Source: Azadirachta indica (taxonomy: Eukaryota > Streptophyta > Magnoliopsida > Sapindales > Meliaceae). From it: DNA of 64,000 nucleotides. The stretch is taken from the NCBI GenBank assembly GCA_022749755.1, contig JAGQDM010000070.1:2919792-2983791 (forward strand), given 5' to 3'. Under the pieces are notes generated by a model. That model had not been told where the DNA came from and did not search any database. It saw nothing but the letters and a program-made list of their open reading frames with translations. Below, in pieces: positions 35,401-46,157 of the stretch (its first letter is position 1; each line of letters begins with the position of its first letter). The position numbers and the translations under genes are program-made.

Positions 35401-38400
35401 CCCCCTCCCGCTTCTTCTAGGAGCAGCACCTCCAGGTGACATACTCTTCTTGCGATGGAATTTACGATCGATGCACTTTTGAATGAATAGGTTTGACTCA
35501 GCTCTATGCCCCAACAAATTTGATAAAGATTGCTGGTGGTGAATGTCAAAAATCAAGAAAAAGAAAGCGGGTAACTATCCTCAAGATTAGTTATCTCAAT
35601 CCAACCTTCCGGCTTTCACGATCACTCTTTAGTAAGCTAATACCTCAATTTGTCTTTTCCTCAAGGCAGGGCTTCTAACCTTCGACTCAAGTAGAGGCAC
35701 CCTGGAATACAGTTCCGTAGGGGAGGGCGGACCCATTGAATAAGCTAAAGCTTCCTCTCTCCGCTCCGGCCAGTTCAAAGTCACTAGGAAAGGAGTTGGC
35801 TTACCGGAGAGGCGCAGGGCAATAAAGATTAGGCAGTCGAAAGTGGGTACAGCTCAAAGAAAGGAAAGTCAACCATTAGGGCAGAAGAAGCCGAAAGAAA
35901 GGAAGAAGTGAAAAGAAAGGAAAGGCAGTCAAAATAGCTGATAGTTTGAATTAGAATCTGCTTTTAAGCAGAATGAAAAAGTTCTCTTATCCGGCTAGGC
36001 GATAGGCGAGGAAACCTCTTATGATCAAACGTTTTAGGTCCCGAAATATGGAAAAAAAATGCAATTGCTGCAACGAGAATGGCAATAGAAAGAGTTTTGA
36101 GGGATTAAAAAGTAAAGTAAAGATTTGGCTTTGAAAAAGCTAGGTACGAGATTGAAGGATTTTATGAACCAAGTCAACGGGCGAGGGATGATGGAATTAT
36201 GGAATTATTGACTCGAAATGGGTTCCGCTCGAAGGCTGACGTAGAAGAGAAGAGTTTCGGCATTCAAATGAGCTATTCCTATTCCTTAAAATTCATTTCT
36301 TGGATAACTTTCCCCAAGGAGTTAAGCTACGATAGACCCAATTCATGTTCCTCAGTCAAGATGAAGGGGGGATGAGATCTTTTGGCGGGTTAGTGGGGGG
36401 TCCTTGGCTAAGATGGAATCTTCACCTTTGCTTTCAAGCTATCAAAGCCGGGAAATAGGGAACTCTAAGTGGCTCACAACTAAACTAGTGTTTGAAGTGG
36501 GGAAATCCAGTGCGATAGATGGCATTTCTAGTGAACCCAGGAAAGCCAAGACTAGCTCATTCACCAGAATTTGGTTGGAGCAGCGGTAGGGCAAGCCCAG
36601 TCTCAGTCCCGCCTATGGTCCCGCCTATGGTCTACTCAAAGGTTGAAGAGAAAGAGAATGGGTCAGATGGCTGATATCCGACCCGACTATATCCGTCCCA
36701 TAGAGAAGAAAGGTGAATAAAGAGTTCTCGCCCAGTCAAGTTTGAATAAAGAATCTAAATAGAAGGAACCGGGGTGAACTAAAGAGCGTAACCTGGGTTA
36801 CAAGTACAAGGTATAGGTATAAATAAGCTTCGTAGGGAAGTCAAGGTTCGACGGCTGAGTTGATGACTACTAAGCAAGCTTTCTTTTCTTGTAGGGTTGT
36901 CCTCCAGACCAGGAGGCTGAACCCCGTCTCTGTAGGCAGCGATGAGCCAGCAAGTAGAAGAAAAAAAAAAAATCCAATACCAAGACGACGAAGTGAAGCA
37001 AGTACTTGAGGAATTTTGAAGAAGGGTAGCGTTTGGGGGTAGGAAATGTCGATTTAGGAAAGGAATAGATAGGTGGTCAGATTTGATTTACAAGAAAAGA
37101 GACTCTCATGAGTGCGACTATGCGCATGGATTAGAACCCATAAAAAAGTTTCCGTATCTATCACTGCATTTCTTAACATCCATTCGGTTTAATGTAGTCA
37201 TAATGAAAGTCATCCTTCCCTGAGAATAAAGCAGTATTCCCTTCAAAAAAAAGGATTGATCCCTATCCCTATGAAGTAGTCTCCATCAGGCAGGCCGGGT
37301 AAGGCAAAATTTGAAACCGTTTCAGTCGAACTACTCACTAGTCCTAACTTTTTGCACATGTAAACCAGACCCACCTAGTTTGAAAGGCTTAGTAAGAGGC
37401 AGTCTCTAGTCCAGTCTAGCGGTCATGTTTATGTTTGAATCCGAACTAGCTGGAGATTCGCACATGACTCTACGCAATTGAATGATGCAAAAGTCAGACC
37501 AATAAGTAAAGCAACCAGAAAATACACTTAGTTGCTAAAAAGAAATTTCCGCTTTCCTGCTTTGTTTGGAGGGCTGTGGGAATGGAATAGCCATACCAAT
37601 TTTATGATTGGAACATTTTTCTTTCGCCATAGCTATGTGAAGCTATACGACTATCGACTCAGCTCTATTTTGAAAGGCTTTTTCTTCGCTATTTCCTCTC
37701 CTTCTTTTCCAGGAAAGATAGGGGTACCCCCCTTTCACCACTGGTTTGAACCCGTGGAGATGAAATCGATCGCCGAAAGGACGGTCGTTCACGCGTACAA
37801 AAAGCCTTCTTGCAAAAAGCATATTTATCTCGATCCGCAACTATAGAAGGATCTTGAATTGGCTGTACCCCCACCAGAAAGTGGGTAGTTCCTTTCCTTG
37901 ATATGCGAATCTTCAATTTGAATGAAGGACTGACTCGAACAGATCACAGGCCCCTGAGCTCCAAAGGAATCAGACCTTTACTTGAATAGTGAAAGACGTA
38001 TAGCACGTAGACTGACTGACTACACTAGTAGTTACCCATTATTCACCCAGAAGGAACAGGGGAAGGAGGGCGGTCCGATCAATTTCTATCAAATTGAGAG
38101 CATACCATACCACGTCTGTGCCGAATCCTGTGTTTTAAGAGGCAAATGGATTCCATTGGCTTTTCCGAAAGTGAACTTCCTTTGATGGAAAACCAAACCT
38201 TGGTCTCGTCCATTACCATTAGTAGCGGGAGAACGAATCCCGGTTCGGAACCAAATCATCCAGTCACAACGGAATCAGAGGATTCTCCCTTTCCTATTTA
38301 TTTTGAACCAACCTCACCTCGCATAGATCACGCCGACCTACCCACTCCGTGTGTGTGGGTGCCCAGTTCATCTCCCCCTTTTTAAACTTCCCCGCTAAAA

Positions 38401-38467
38401 AACGCTAAAAAAAAAAAACGGATTTTACGCCTGCCTCACTTCTTTCACTTTTACGGATTTTCCTTTT
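29432..38467. other. Unassigned intergenic DNA, block A copy 3, and junction to block C
   Basis: Third copy of the block A intergenic region, plus 38272-38467, which matches the fold-back 1 spacer in reverse. No gene recognised. A frame at 37532-37846 depends on a 5-nt insertion private to this copy. Confidence 0.6.
33456..33503 (+). repeat. Strong 15-bp stem-loop, block A copy 3
   Basis: Third copy of the same hairpin, unchanged. Confidence 0.8.
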
Positions 38468-38475
38468 CCAAGCTT

Positions 38476-41400
38476 CCCGACGGGCCTCAATCTCAGTTCA
38501 ATCCTTTATTTATTGCCTTAGATCGCCGATCCATGCTGTGAAATGGTGCGCAATGATCAAAAGTGCTGAAAATCTAATCCTTTGCACGGATTGACTACTC
38601 GTCAGGCCGCTTCCAGCCTTCCTCCTTTCTGATCGGTACTTCCTGCAGCAGTTAAGTGTGCTTTTTCAGTCAGTCCTTTAGTCCTGTCTGCAGTAGTTGG
38701 CCTTTCTGCATTGAGGATAGCATTCGCATCATGTTCTAGAAAGATTGCGAAATCACGCACGTAAGCAAGTACCCACGCCCGCCTCGCCTATAAGCTTAAT
38801 CGACAAGGCTTTCGTTTAGTTAAACATTTTAATGTCTTCCCTCTTTCTTTTTCTGAATCCCGTAGTGAGGAAGGACGGGAAGAGAAAGCTATTTATTACC
38901 TTTTCTTCCTTCTTGCTGGTCCTCCTTCTAGGGATGGAAGCGAGGATCTGAAGAATCAGACTATGATCTCACGAACCTGTCTGACTGCGAGTTAGTCTAA
39001 GGCCGGACGGGAACCGGCATGGAAGACTGATTTTCCAGAAACAAGTAATGCAAGACAAGCCCAGATCAAACTACATCCCAAAGCACATGAGGATATGGGA
39101 CTTTGCCGGGTATTTCCTTCTCTTGATAGCGGAATATAATTAATAGAATTTTGGCTTCTTGTTCACTCTCTCACTATCTGAACTTGAAGGTTAAGTTTGT
39201 GTTCCGTGAACTCAATAACCACTTATTTGAAATGCTATAGCGGATGTAGTTGAATTGGGACCAAGACAAAGAAAGTGCTTCTATCGATATCGAAGAGGCC
39301 CACACTTCTTGTGTTGAAGTAAGTACACCGGTGACGTATTAGTTGATCAATGGTCTTCTTCTTTCCTAAGAAGAAAGTTAGTCAAAACCCCATAAGTGAG
39401 ACAAATAAAAAAAAATAAAGACCTAAGGGAGAAAATAGGCCTTACCAACCGAATTTAAGCAAAGGAAAAGACTGAAGAACAGACAGTAATGCAATGGGAA
39501 TCACAGAAAAGAACTCCCTTTCTTTCATAAAAGGACTGAAGGCAGGCACTACAGCGGGCTTGACTCGGCCTTAAAGAAACGGATATTGCACTTGAACATA
39601 TATCCCTATCTAAATTACGGGAAAACTCCCCCTAAAAGGATCAAGTCTATCGAATCGATCCCACCCCCACCCTAACCGAAAGAGAGCTTAGACCAATTAC
39701 GCTTGCTCCGTAGACAAAGCTCGCAGCCTAGCTTTCTTCCTTCACTTATGAACTCTTTTATCAGTACAGATCAGCTTTCAACCGTTCTAACGATAAGCTA
39801 TTCGGATTTCCTTATTCCACTATAATAGAGACAGTAAAGAAGCCATTCCACAGGTCAGATGGAATGAAGAATCCAAGATGACGAAAGCAAGGACAGAGAG
39901 GCAACTCGCGGGAAGGACTGATTCGGAGTCGGGTGACTAGGGTCTTCCTCAGCGGCTTCTTCAGAGCGGTGGATTTCCGGTGGGATGCGGAACTAGCGCT
40001 TCAACTCCCAGGCACGAGGGACGATCCGACGAGAGAAAGAGAAAGAAAGAGAAATTTCTTCCTTACTTTCTCTATTCTTGCGGGTCAAACTTTCTCATAT
40101 CTTTGCTTAGTCCGGCATTCCCAATCTCTTTCTTTTCCGACGTAAGAACCATATTAAGCAAGATGGATGATGAGCAGTTACTCGAAAGCACAAGTCTCAC
40201 AGCCGGGGCGAGCTGCGCGAAAGAACTCTTTCGAGCCGTAGTTTGCTTTGAGCCCGCTTTCAAGCTTCAGGAGAAACTTCTAAAAGAAAAAGAACGAGTT
40301 CTAGACTTTTTGACTCTCGGTCAATGAAATGGGTCCGGTCAAGGAGAAATAGGAGATCGGGTTAGGTCAGTCCTGAATGAGATCTTTTGGTGGTACTCTT
40401 GTTCCATGCTTTAGTTAAGGAAAGCAATGACTGGAATGACTGCTGCCCCCCTTGAGTCACTCGGGGAAGCGAAACCATCTCGAGCACAGGTCTCGGGTAG
40501 ACATGTTGGTGCCGTACCGTATCACATGAAAGGATTGTGAGATTCCTATTATTCCCGATCCTACTCGACGCCCCCCGGCCCTCGAAAGAGGGAAACAAAG
40601 GGTTTGACCTGTAATCCTAGCGGCGTAAGACATGGTGAGGTTTGAGCGCGCTCTATCGTCCCTCTATCGCTCCTTCCCATCCGCCACTGGACGCCCGAAT
40701 TTACTTATTTTAGAAGTTTTAGGAACTTAGCTGTTTTTGCTTGACTTCCTAAAGTCTAGGGTGAAACCCGAAATTTCCCATTCATTGGGAGGGTTTTCCG
40801 CTTATTCAATAGCCATTAGACCGGATGTCATGATTGATCCCCGACAGGGTAGATCTCTCCCCCCCCCCCCCATATGGTGTTGGCGACAGATGTTATGGTT
40901 AAGTATGTATGTCATTGGCTATAGACGCTTTGGGGGGGGTACCACTTCTCGATGCACTGATAAGTCATTTCCCATGAGACCGAAGCGGCTTTTCCTTAAG
41001 AAAAAAATCCTGGTGCTAAGTTTTTTGTTTTGGGGTCAGGGAAATGAGAAATAGGAAAAAAAAGAGAAAAAAAAACGGCAACTACATGAAAGACTTGCTT
41101 CTACGAATCGATTCCTGAGGTTTTGGATCAAATGACAAAACGAATGGATTTCGAGGAGCACAACATCTCGTTGAAAAGCGTGAGACACAGCATGAAACCC
41201 TTTCGAATAGTGCTAATTTGAGATTGAAAGAAAGCCCAACGGACAAACTATACGTGACCGTTAGTCACTCATTTCGTATCATCAAGGTGAATGGCATGAG
41301 CGGGTATGCCACCAAGTCAGCATCTCCCCGGTAGCCTAACTGGCAGCAAAATCGAGTCTCTCAGAAGGGCTGGTACAAAATCGATTCTAAAATATAGAAT

Positions 41401-41539
41401 TTCTTGGTGTCTCCAGGCATCCCCAATCTCAAAGCAACTACATCAAAAATGTCTTCCTTCCTTACTCGTTCTGGTGAATGAAGATCCAGGGTTCCCAGCT
41501 TGTCAACAAGATACTCAAAGCGAACTCTTCCAACTGACG
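38476..41539. other. Unassigned DNA at the start of block C
   Basis: Short frames only. One at 39980-40327 (ending KLQEKLLKEKERVLDFLTLG) is changed by indels in the mirror. C run at 40860-40870 and A runs near 41055-41073 vary between arms. Mirror: 60946-64000. Confidence 0.6.
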
Positions 41540-42400
41540 AAGAAGAGTCAGAGGTTCCAATGGACTGCCGAGGCGCAATCAGCCTTTGACTTGGTTAAAA
41601 ACTACTTGAACCTCGGGTACTCATGCCTCCACAGCAAGGAAAGCCCTTGATCTTGTTTGTATATGTCGACGATGGAGAGTAGAGTAGGTGCGTGACTTGC
41701 TCAAGAAGACGAATACGAATCAGGCCTAGAGAGGCCAGTCTACTATCTCAGCCGCATATTGAAAGGGCCTGAGTTGAACTACTCTCGTGCTGAAATTGCC
41801 TAGCCCTACCCTAGTCTTTGCTGCTCAAAGATTACGGCAAACTCTTTTAGCTCATTCTGTTCGACTTATGACTAAAGCTAGCCTGGTCAGATATCTATTA
41901 TCCCAACCTGCCCTATCAGGACGTGCAGCCAAGTGGTTACTTCGCTTGCGATATTGTCTGCACTCCTCCCAAAGCAGCTATTAAAGGTCAAGCTATCGCT
42001 TCTTTCTTGGCCTCCTTTCCGGTTGACGACGGTACCCCCCTTGAAAGACGATATCCCGGCAGAAATAATGAAGATAGAAGCTTCATGGGCCAACTATTTG
42101 GGGCAGCGTAAAGTAAAGTCTTGGTGGTGGTGCTGGAGTCGTCTTCGTAACTCCTGAACAAGATGTTATCCCGCATGCTTGAAAATTGACTACTATCCTT
42201 GTACCAACCATGTTGATTAATACGAAGCACTTATGTTAGGGTTCACGCTCCGCCCTCGACATGGGTGTCAGAGTTATTGAGGTTTGTGGAGATGCTCAAT
42301 TGATAGTGAATCAAGTGACTGGCAGCTTTGCTGTCAAGAAACCTCACTTATTTCCAACTCATGCAAGAGTTCAGCGGAGAATACCGCCCTGCAACAAAAA
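41540..42400 (+). pseudogene. Ty3/gypsy RT-linked RNase H and second RNase H relic (block C)
   Basis: Across three frames the order of a Ty3/gypsy pol segment can be followed. There is FQWTAEAQSAFDLVK near 41557-41600, a YVDDGE-like piece near 41660, then ERPVYYLSRILKGPELNYS near 41728-41785. LALVFAAQRLR and RYLLSQPALSGRAAKW follow to about 41940. Then come PKAAIKGQAIASFLA near 41970, GAGVVFVTPEQDVIPHA near 42130-42175, and MGVRVIEVCGDAQLIVNQVT near 42261-42320. Stops and frameshifts lie between each. The sequence differs from the relic in block B, so this is a separate element. It points the same way as nad6, which lies 2.1 kb downstream. Confidence 0.78.
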
Positions 42401-44126
42401 GACTAGCAAACTACTAAACCCGAAATGCTAGCTTTACCTGAAATATTGAAGAGGAGACCGAGCTTGCTTCGACAGCTAAAACCCGGACTTTGCTACTGGA
42501 GAGCTACGGAAACCAGTTGCGGTGGTGAAACCGAGGTAATGAACTTAACCCCTATTCATCTTCTTTATTCCCGCCGGGCTTGATTCCTGGTTCGAGATTG
42601 AGCTTTCCTCTTTATAGGCCCTGCCTTTTGATTCTTCCCACTTTTTTAAGAAAAGAAAGATTCTATTCCAAGGAATAACGTAAACAAGAAGAAGAAGATA
42701 CATACGTATCAAAAGAAGATACATTTCTCTAAGGACGGGACGGGGCTACCCAGCAACAGACGAAACAAACCCCTTTGGCTTACTACACTCATTCTATACT
42801 GGACGACTTGAGCACCGATTTCAGCACCTTCGGACCCTGTCTTTGCTGGTAGATGGATGCGCATAGTTAGGTACCTCCCTTCCCTGAGGGCAGGGGAGAA
42901 GAGCCCATAGGGAACGGAACAGGATAAGAGCCCATAGGGGCAACAACAACAATTAGCCCTGTTGAGTGAGATTTGAATGTAGTTCCAGGGCGAAAGCTTC
43001 TTCTTCTTATTCATATGGATTGTCCCCATAGTACCCTTCTCCTTTGATTCTCAATTTCGTGTTTAGGCCTGATCGGAACAGCTTACTAATCTTTAGGTGC
43101 GGGCGGGGTAAGAGGGTTCTCTTCTCTCAAGCAATTACCTCTATCTAAGCCGTCAATTCACATTGCCTACGTTCTTTCACTGCTCTCCTCACCTCAGGTT
43201 TCCATCAGCTGGATGTCCACTAAACGAAAACGAATCCCGTGAAAGCTTTGATAAGAAAGAGGTTGCTTCGCTTCCTAATCATCATTCCTATTCCTAAACC
43301 TAAACTTGCTCACTAGCCTTACTGAGACGGCTAACAACCGGCTTAAAGTGAGATTTTCATTCAGTTTATCCTTCGACTGAGAAAGTTTCTCTTTCGGCTG
43401 AGCCTTTGGTCGAGTCATCTTTCGCTTCCTCTTCTAAACCGCTGAAGGGTTCTTGCCCACGGATTGCGATCTATATCTATAGATTGAGATATGAAGCAGT
43501 CTTCTATTTCATAAGTGGACTCCCCCCTTTCTTTGACTTGACTTGAGCATTGAATTGACTCTTCTTCGATAGCTTGAAAGCGCTGAACCCGATCCAATTC
43601 GTTTCGTAGTCGTAGCTTATTGGCCTGAGATTCTCATTGAGTGGTTCGTACTTACGTTGGATTATCAGTTTCGTTATCAGTTTCGTGGCTCACAAGAAAT
43701 CGTTATATTGAGAATCAGAAAAGAAATTTTCTATATTGGATTCTCAGTTAGCTGACTAGAAATCGAACTATCTCGCCGGTCGGATGAAACCACTTCTTCT
43801 TCTGTGCCCGTCTGATTCGGTGCTGTCTTCCCACTGAACTCAGAAAGAGTCTCGTATCGACCGACCAAGTATTTACAACGAATATACAAGTTGAGGATAG
43901 ATCACTATCTCGCCGTATGGAATCGGCTTGCCCACTAAACTCACAATGATTCTCTACCACTATAATCCACAAAGATTCTCTACCAAGTAAGAACAACTAT
44001 TATAATATTAATATAGATGTCGAATTCTATCTATTCGATATCTGTTCTCGAAACCATCCTTTTGTTCTCTTCTTTCTTTTTGTTTTTTTTTTTAGTTTTG
44101 GGAACGTACCCTTCCTTGGTAATCTG
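42401..44126. other. Unassigned DNA between RNase H relic and the nad6 region
   Basis: Only the 106-codon frame at 42709-43029 stands out. A 45-codon basic frame (MTRPKAQPKEKLSQSKDKLN, mirror near 59047) is noted without assignment. Confidence 0.6.
42709..43029 (-). CDS. Unrecognised 106-codon open frame (block C)
   Basis: Begins MGTIHMNKKKKLSPWNYIQI, contains a Cys cluster (NCCCCPYG), a directly repeated (S)CSVPYGLFSP-type segment and a basic middle part. The frame is the same length in both arms (see 59437-59757), but that shows only that no indel fell here. No known mitochondrial family was recognised, and codon use gives no clear support. Confidence 0.2.
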   Translation of the reverse strand: MGTIHMNKKKKLSPWNYIQISLNRANCCCCPYGLLSCSVPYGLFSPALREGRYLTMRIHLPAKTGSEGAEIGAQVVQYRMSVVSQRGLFRLLLGSPVPSLEKCIFF

Positions 44127-44315
44127 ATGATGCCTCCCAGTAGTTCGGGGTCGGGGAACGCAGCTTCCACCTCTCAGCCGCCCGAGGAAATTGACTGGGA
44201 CCGGGAGTTGGGTTTCCCGACTCGGAAATGGCATCCGAAGAACTACGAACGAGGGTCAAATCTGAACTTCGAAGTCTTTTCGCCGTAGGTCGCCATCTCG
44301 GAATCCAAATTTGAG
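44127..44315 (+). pseudogene. Unrecognised Ser/Pro-rich open frame before nad6 (frameshifted copy)
   Basis: Starts with tandem ATGs at 44127 and 44130 (MMPPSSSGSGNAAS). Near 44210-44216 this arm differs from the other (GGGTTTCCC for GGCAATTCCC), which breaks the frame. In the next frame a charged stretch, EEFCEPLGLDKASKEFCEKL, continues to about 44390. I do not recognise the protein. It may be one degraded gene in two frames ending just before nad6. Confidence 0.35.
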
Positions 44316-44496
44316 GAGTTTTGTGAACCCTTGGGTTTGGATAAAGCAAGCAAGGAATTTTGTGAAAAGCTGAGCGATCATATCGCTACTTTGTTTCATG
44401 ATCTTGGGACGAAGGGAAACAAAATCTTTTTTCATTCCGCACAAAAGGATAAAGAAAAATTCTATACTATAGTATTCTGTATAAATCGAAAGTACC

Positions 44497-45119
44497 ATGA
44501 TACTTTCTGTTTTGTCGAGCCTTGCTTTGGTCTCTGGTTTTTGATGGTTGTACGTGCTAAAAATCCGGTACATTCCGTTTTGTTTTTCATCCCAGTCTTT
44601 TGCGACACTTCAGGTTTACTTCTTTTGTTAGGTCTCGACTTTTTCGCTATGATCTTCCCAGTAGTTTATATAGGAGCTATAGCCGTTTTATTCCTATTCG
44701 TTGTTATGTTGATGTTCCATATTCAAATAGCGGAGATTCACGAAGAAGTATTGCGCTATTTACCAGTGAGTGGTATTATTGGACTGATCTTTTGGTGGGA
44801 AATGTTCTTCATTTTAGATAATGAAACCATTCCATTACTACCAACCCAAAGAAATACGACCTCTCTGAGATATACGGTTTATGCCGGAAAGGTACGAAGT
44901 TGGACTAATTTGGAAACATTGGGCAATTTACTTTATACCTACTATTCCGTCTGGTTTTTGGTTTCTAGTCTTATTTTATTAGTAGCCATGATTGGGGCTA
45001 TAGTACTGACTATGCATAGGACTACTAAGGTGAAAAGACAGGATGTATTCCGACGAAATGCTATTGATTTTAGGAGGACTATAATGAGGAGGATGACAGA
45101 CCCACTCACGATCGACTAA
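44497..45119 (+). CDS. nad6: NADH dehydrogenase subunit 6, frameshifted copy
   Basis: Same gene as the intact copy on the opposite arm, encoding the ND6 membrane subunit of respiratory complex I. The start is the ATG at 44497 (MILSVLSS). Five T near 44542-44546, where the other arm has three, shift the frame after about 15 codons. A long frame that seems to begin at 44331 and enters nad6 is a by-product of this shift. A further three-base insertion in the VVMMFH region (VVMLMFH here) keeps frame. The rest, from MVVRAKNPVHS to the stop at 45117-45119, matches. If real, this copy is a pseudogene. The pattern suggests sequence error instead. Confidence 0.85.
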
Positions 45120-45159
45120 AAGGCAATGCAATTGTTGGTTCAAATCCAATTCGTGTGAG
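45105..45159 (+). ncRNA. t-element at the nad6 stop codon, copy with a 2-nt insertion
   Basis: Same element as 57321-57373. Acceptor 5' strand CTCACGA is at 45105-45111 and the T-arm GTTGGTTCAAATCCAAT is intact, but the 3' strand reads TCGTGTGAG. The extra TG bulges the acceptor stem. The 2-nt duplication is private to this arm, like the frameshifts in nad6 and cox2. Confidence 0.7.
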
Positions 45160-45185
45160 CACTACTCTTTTGGTTGTAAAAATAT

Positions 45186-45880
45186 GTGTTTTGCGTGCAA
45201 TCGAGGAACGGGCTGGCTATAGTCTTAGCTAATAACCAGAAAGTAAACCTGGCTTGGCTCTTTGGTTTTAGGAAGTCTTTACCGGGAAATGGGGGCTCTT
45301 ATGACTCAGATCAAAGAGAATCTCCCCGTCTTTGGTCACGGGCCCCTGTGGATTTGCAGCTATGGCTTCACGCTTACTTTCCCCAGTTCGGCTCTAAAAA
45401 AGTCCTGATTGATAATGGGTCTGCCTTTCATGTTCTCCCAAAGGCCACCTTGAGCCAGTTGCCTGTAGATCCTTCACAGGTGCGCCCCAGTAATACAATT
45501 GTCAAAGCCCTTCCTTGATGTGATGGCACAAAGAGGAAAGGCAACGAAGTTGGGGTCATAGATTTGCCTTTGGAAATGGGCCCGTATACTTTCCAAGTGA
45601 CGATGCAGGTTATGGGGAAATTTCCCCGGCTTCTAGTATGCTGCTTGGAAGGCCTTGGATTCACACGGCCGGTGCTGTCCCGCCTTCTCTGCACCAAAGA
45701 GTAAAGTATGTTGTTGAGGGCCATGTGGTAACTGTAAAAAAGGAGAAGAAACTTTGTTTGTCACTAAACGCATTCCCGTATATTGAAGCCGCTGAAGAAG
45801 CTATTGAGACTTCCTTCCAGTCACTCGATATTGTGAATGCAACTTATGTTGCTGAGGGTTCCACTATGCCCCATGTCTGA
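45186..45880 (+). pseudogene. Ty3/gypsy aspartic protease relic downstream of nad6
   Basis: The first frame (45186-45518) has VLIDNGSAFHVLPKATLSQL, the retroviral-type aspartic protease active-site loop in its plant Ty3/gypsy form, with Asp-Asn-Gly in place of Asp-Ser/Thr-Gly. A shifted piece gives VIDLPLEMGPYTFQVTMQVM. The last frame (45638-45880) starts with LLGRPWIHTAGAVPPSLHQR, the conserved flap-distal LGRPWIH motif. At least two frame changes break it. It begins only about 65 nt after the nad6 stop, so an insertion or recombination joined retrotransposon DNA close behind nad6. In pol order protease should precede RNase H, but here it lies 2.8 kb after the RNase H relic. Hence this is a rearranged or separate copy. 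Confidence 0.78.
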
Positions 45881-46131
45881 AGCTTCGAAGATGGTAGCAA
45901 GATTTATGCTGAACAGCCATTATCAGAAAGGCAAGGGATTGCTGCTTCCACTATTTGATCAAAGGGATCTGTGTCACTATGCTTAACACATTCAATTCGA
46001 TGCATCCACCGCCGGATAAGCATCCCATTGAATCAGATCAGAAGGAATCGTTACTAGCCTAGTGATCTCTTATCATCTGTTCCTAGAGAGTAGCATGGAG
46101 AAGGCGTGGGCCCAGTAGTGCTTTATTAAAG

Positions 46132-46157
46132 CCGGTAACCTGATCGACCTAAGATCC
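46132..46157 (-). repeat. Diverged dispersed motif, site 3
   Basis: Minus strand reads GGATCTTAGGTCGATCAGGT then TACCGGC, followed by ACTGGGCCC and CCTTCTCCATGC, matching the extended site 2. It lies in block C, so the family links blocks B and C. Mirror copy at 56310-56336. Confidence 0.5.

Larger units (their letters stand above)
23875..38467 (+). repeat. Inverted repeat 1, right arm (blocks B then A forward)
   Basis: Forward copy of the 14.6-kb arm. This copy alone continues into new sequence (block C) after block A, so it gives the best view of the native order B-A-C. Private differences include a 13-nt duplication near 26560, a duplication of about 12 nt near 36610 and a 5-nt insertion near 37652. 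Confidence 0.95.

Noticed and set aside
37532..37846. 104-codon frame with PGKIGVPPFHHWF, at first reminiscent of an NADH dehydrogenase segment
   Set aside because: It is open only because of a 5-nt insertion private to this copy. The rest does not match nad2 or any other family.
44331..45119. 262-codon nad6 fusion protein
   Set aside because: It is created by two extra T that are absent in the other copy; the ATG at 44497 begins the normal gene.
45121..45159. Complete tRNA gene after nad6
   Set aside because: T-arm and acceptor are present but there is no room for D and anticodon arms, so it is a t-element and not a tRNA.
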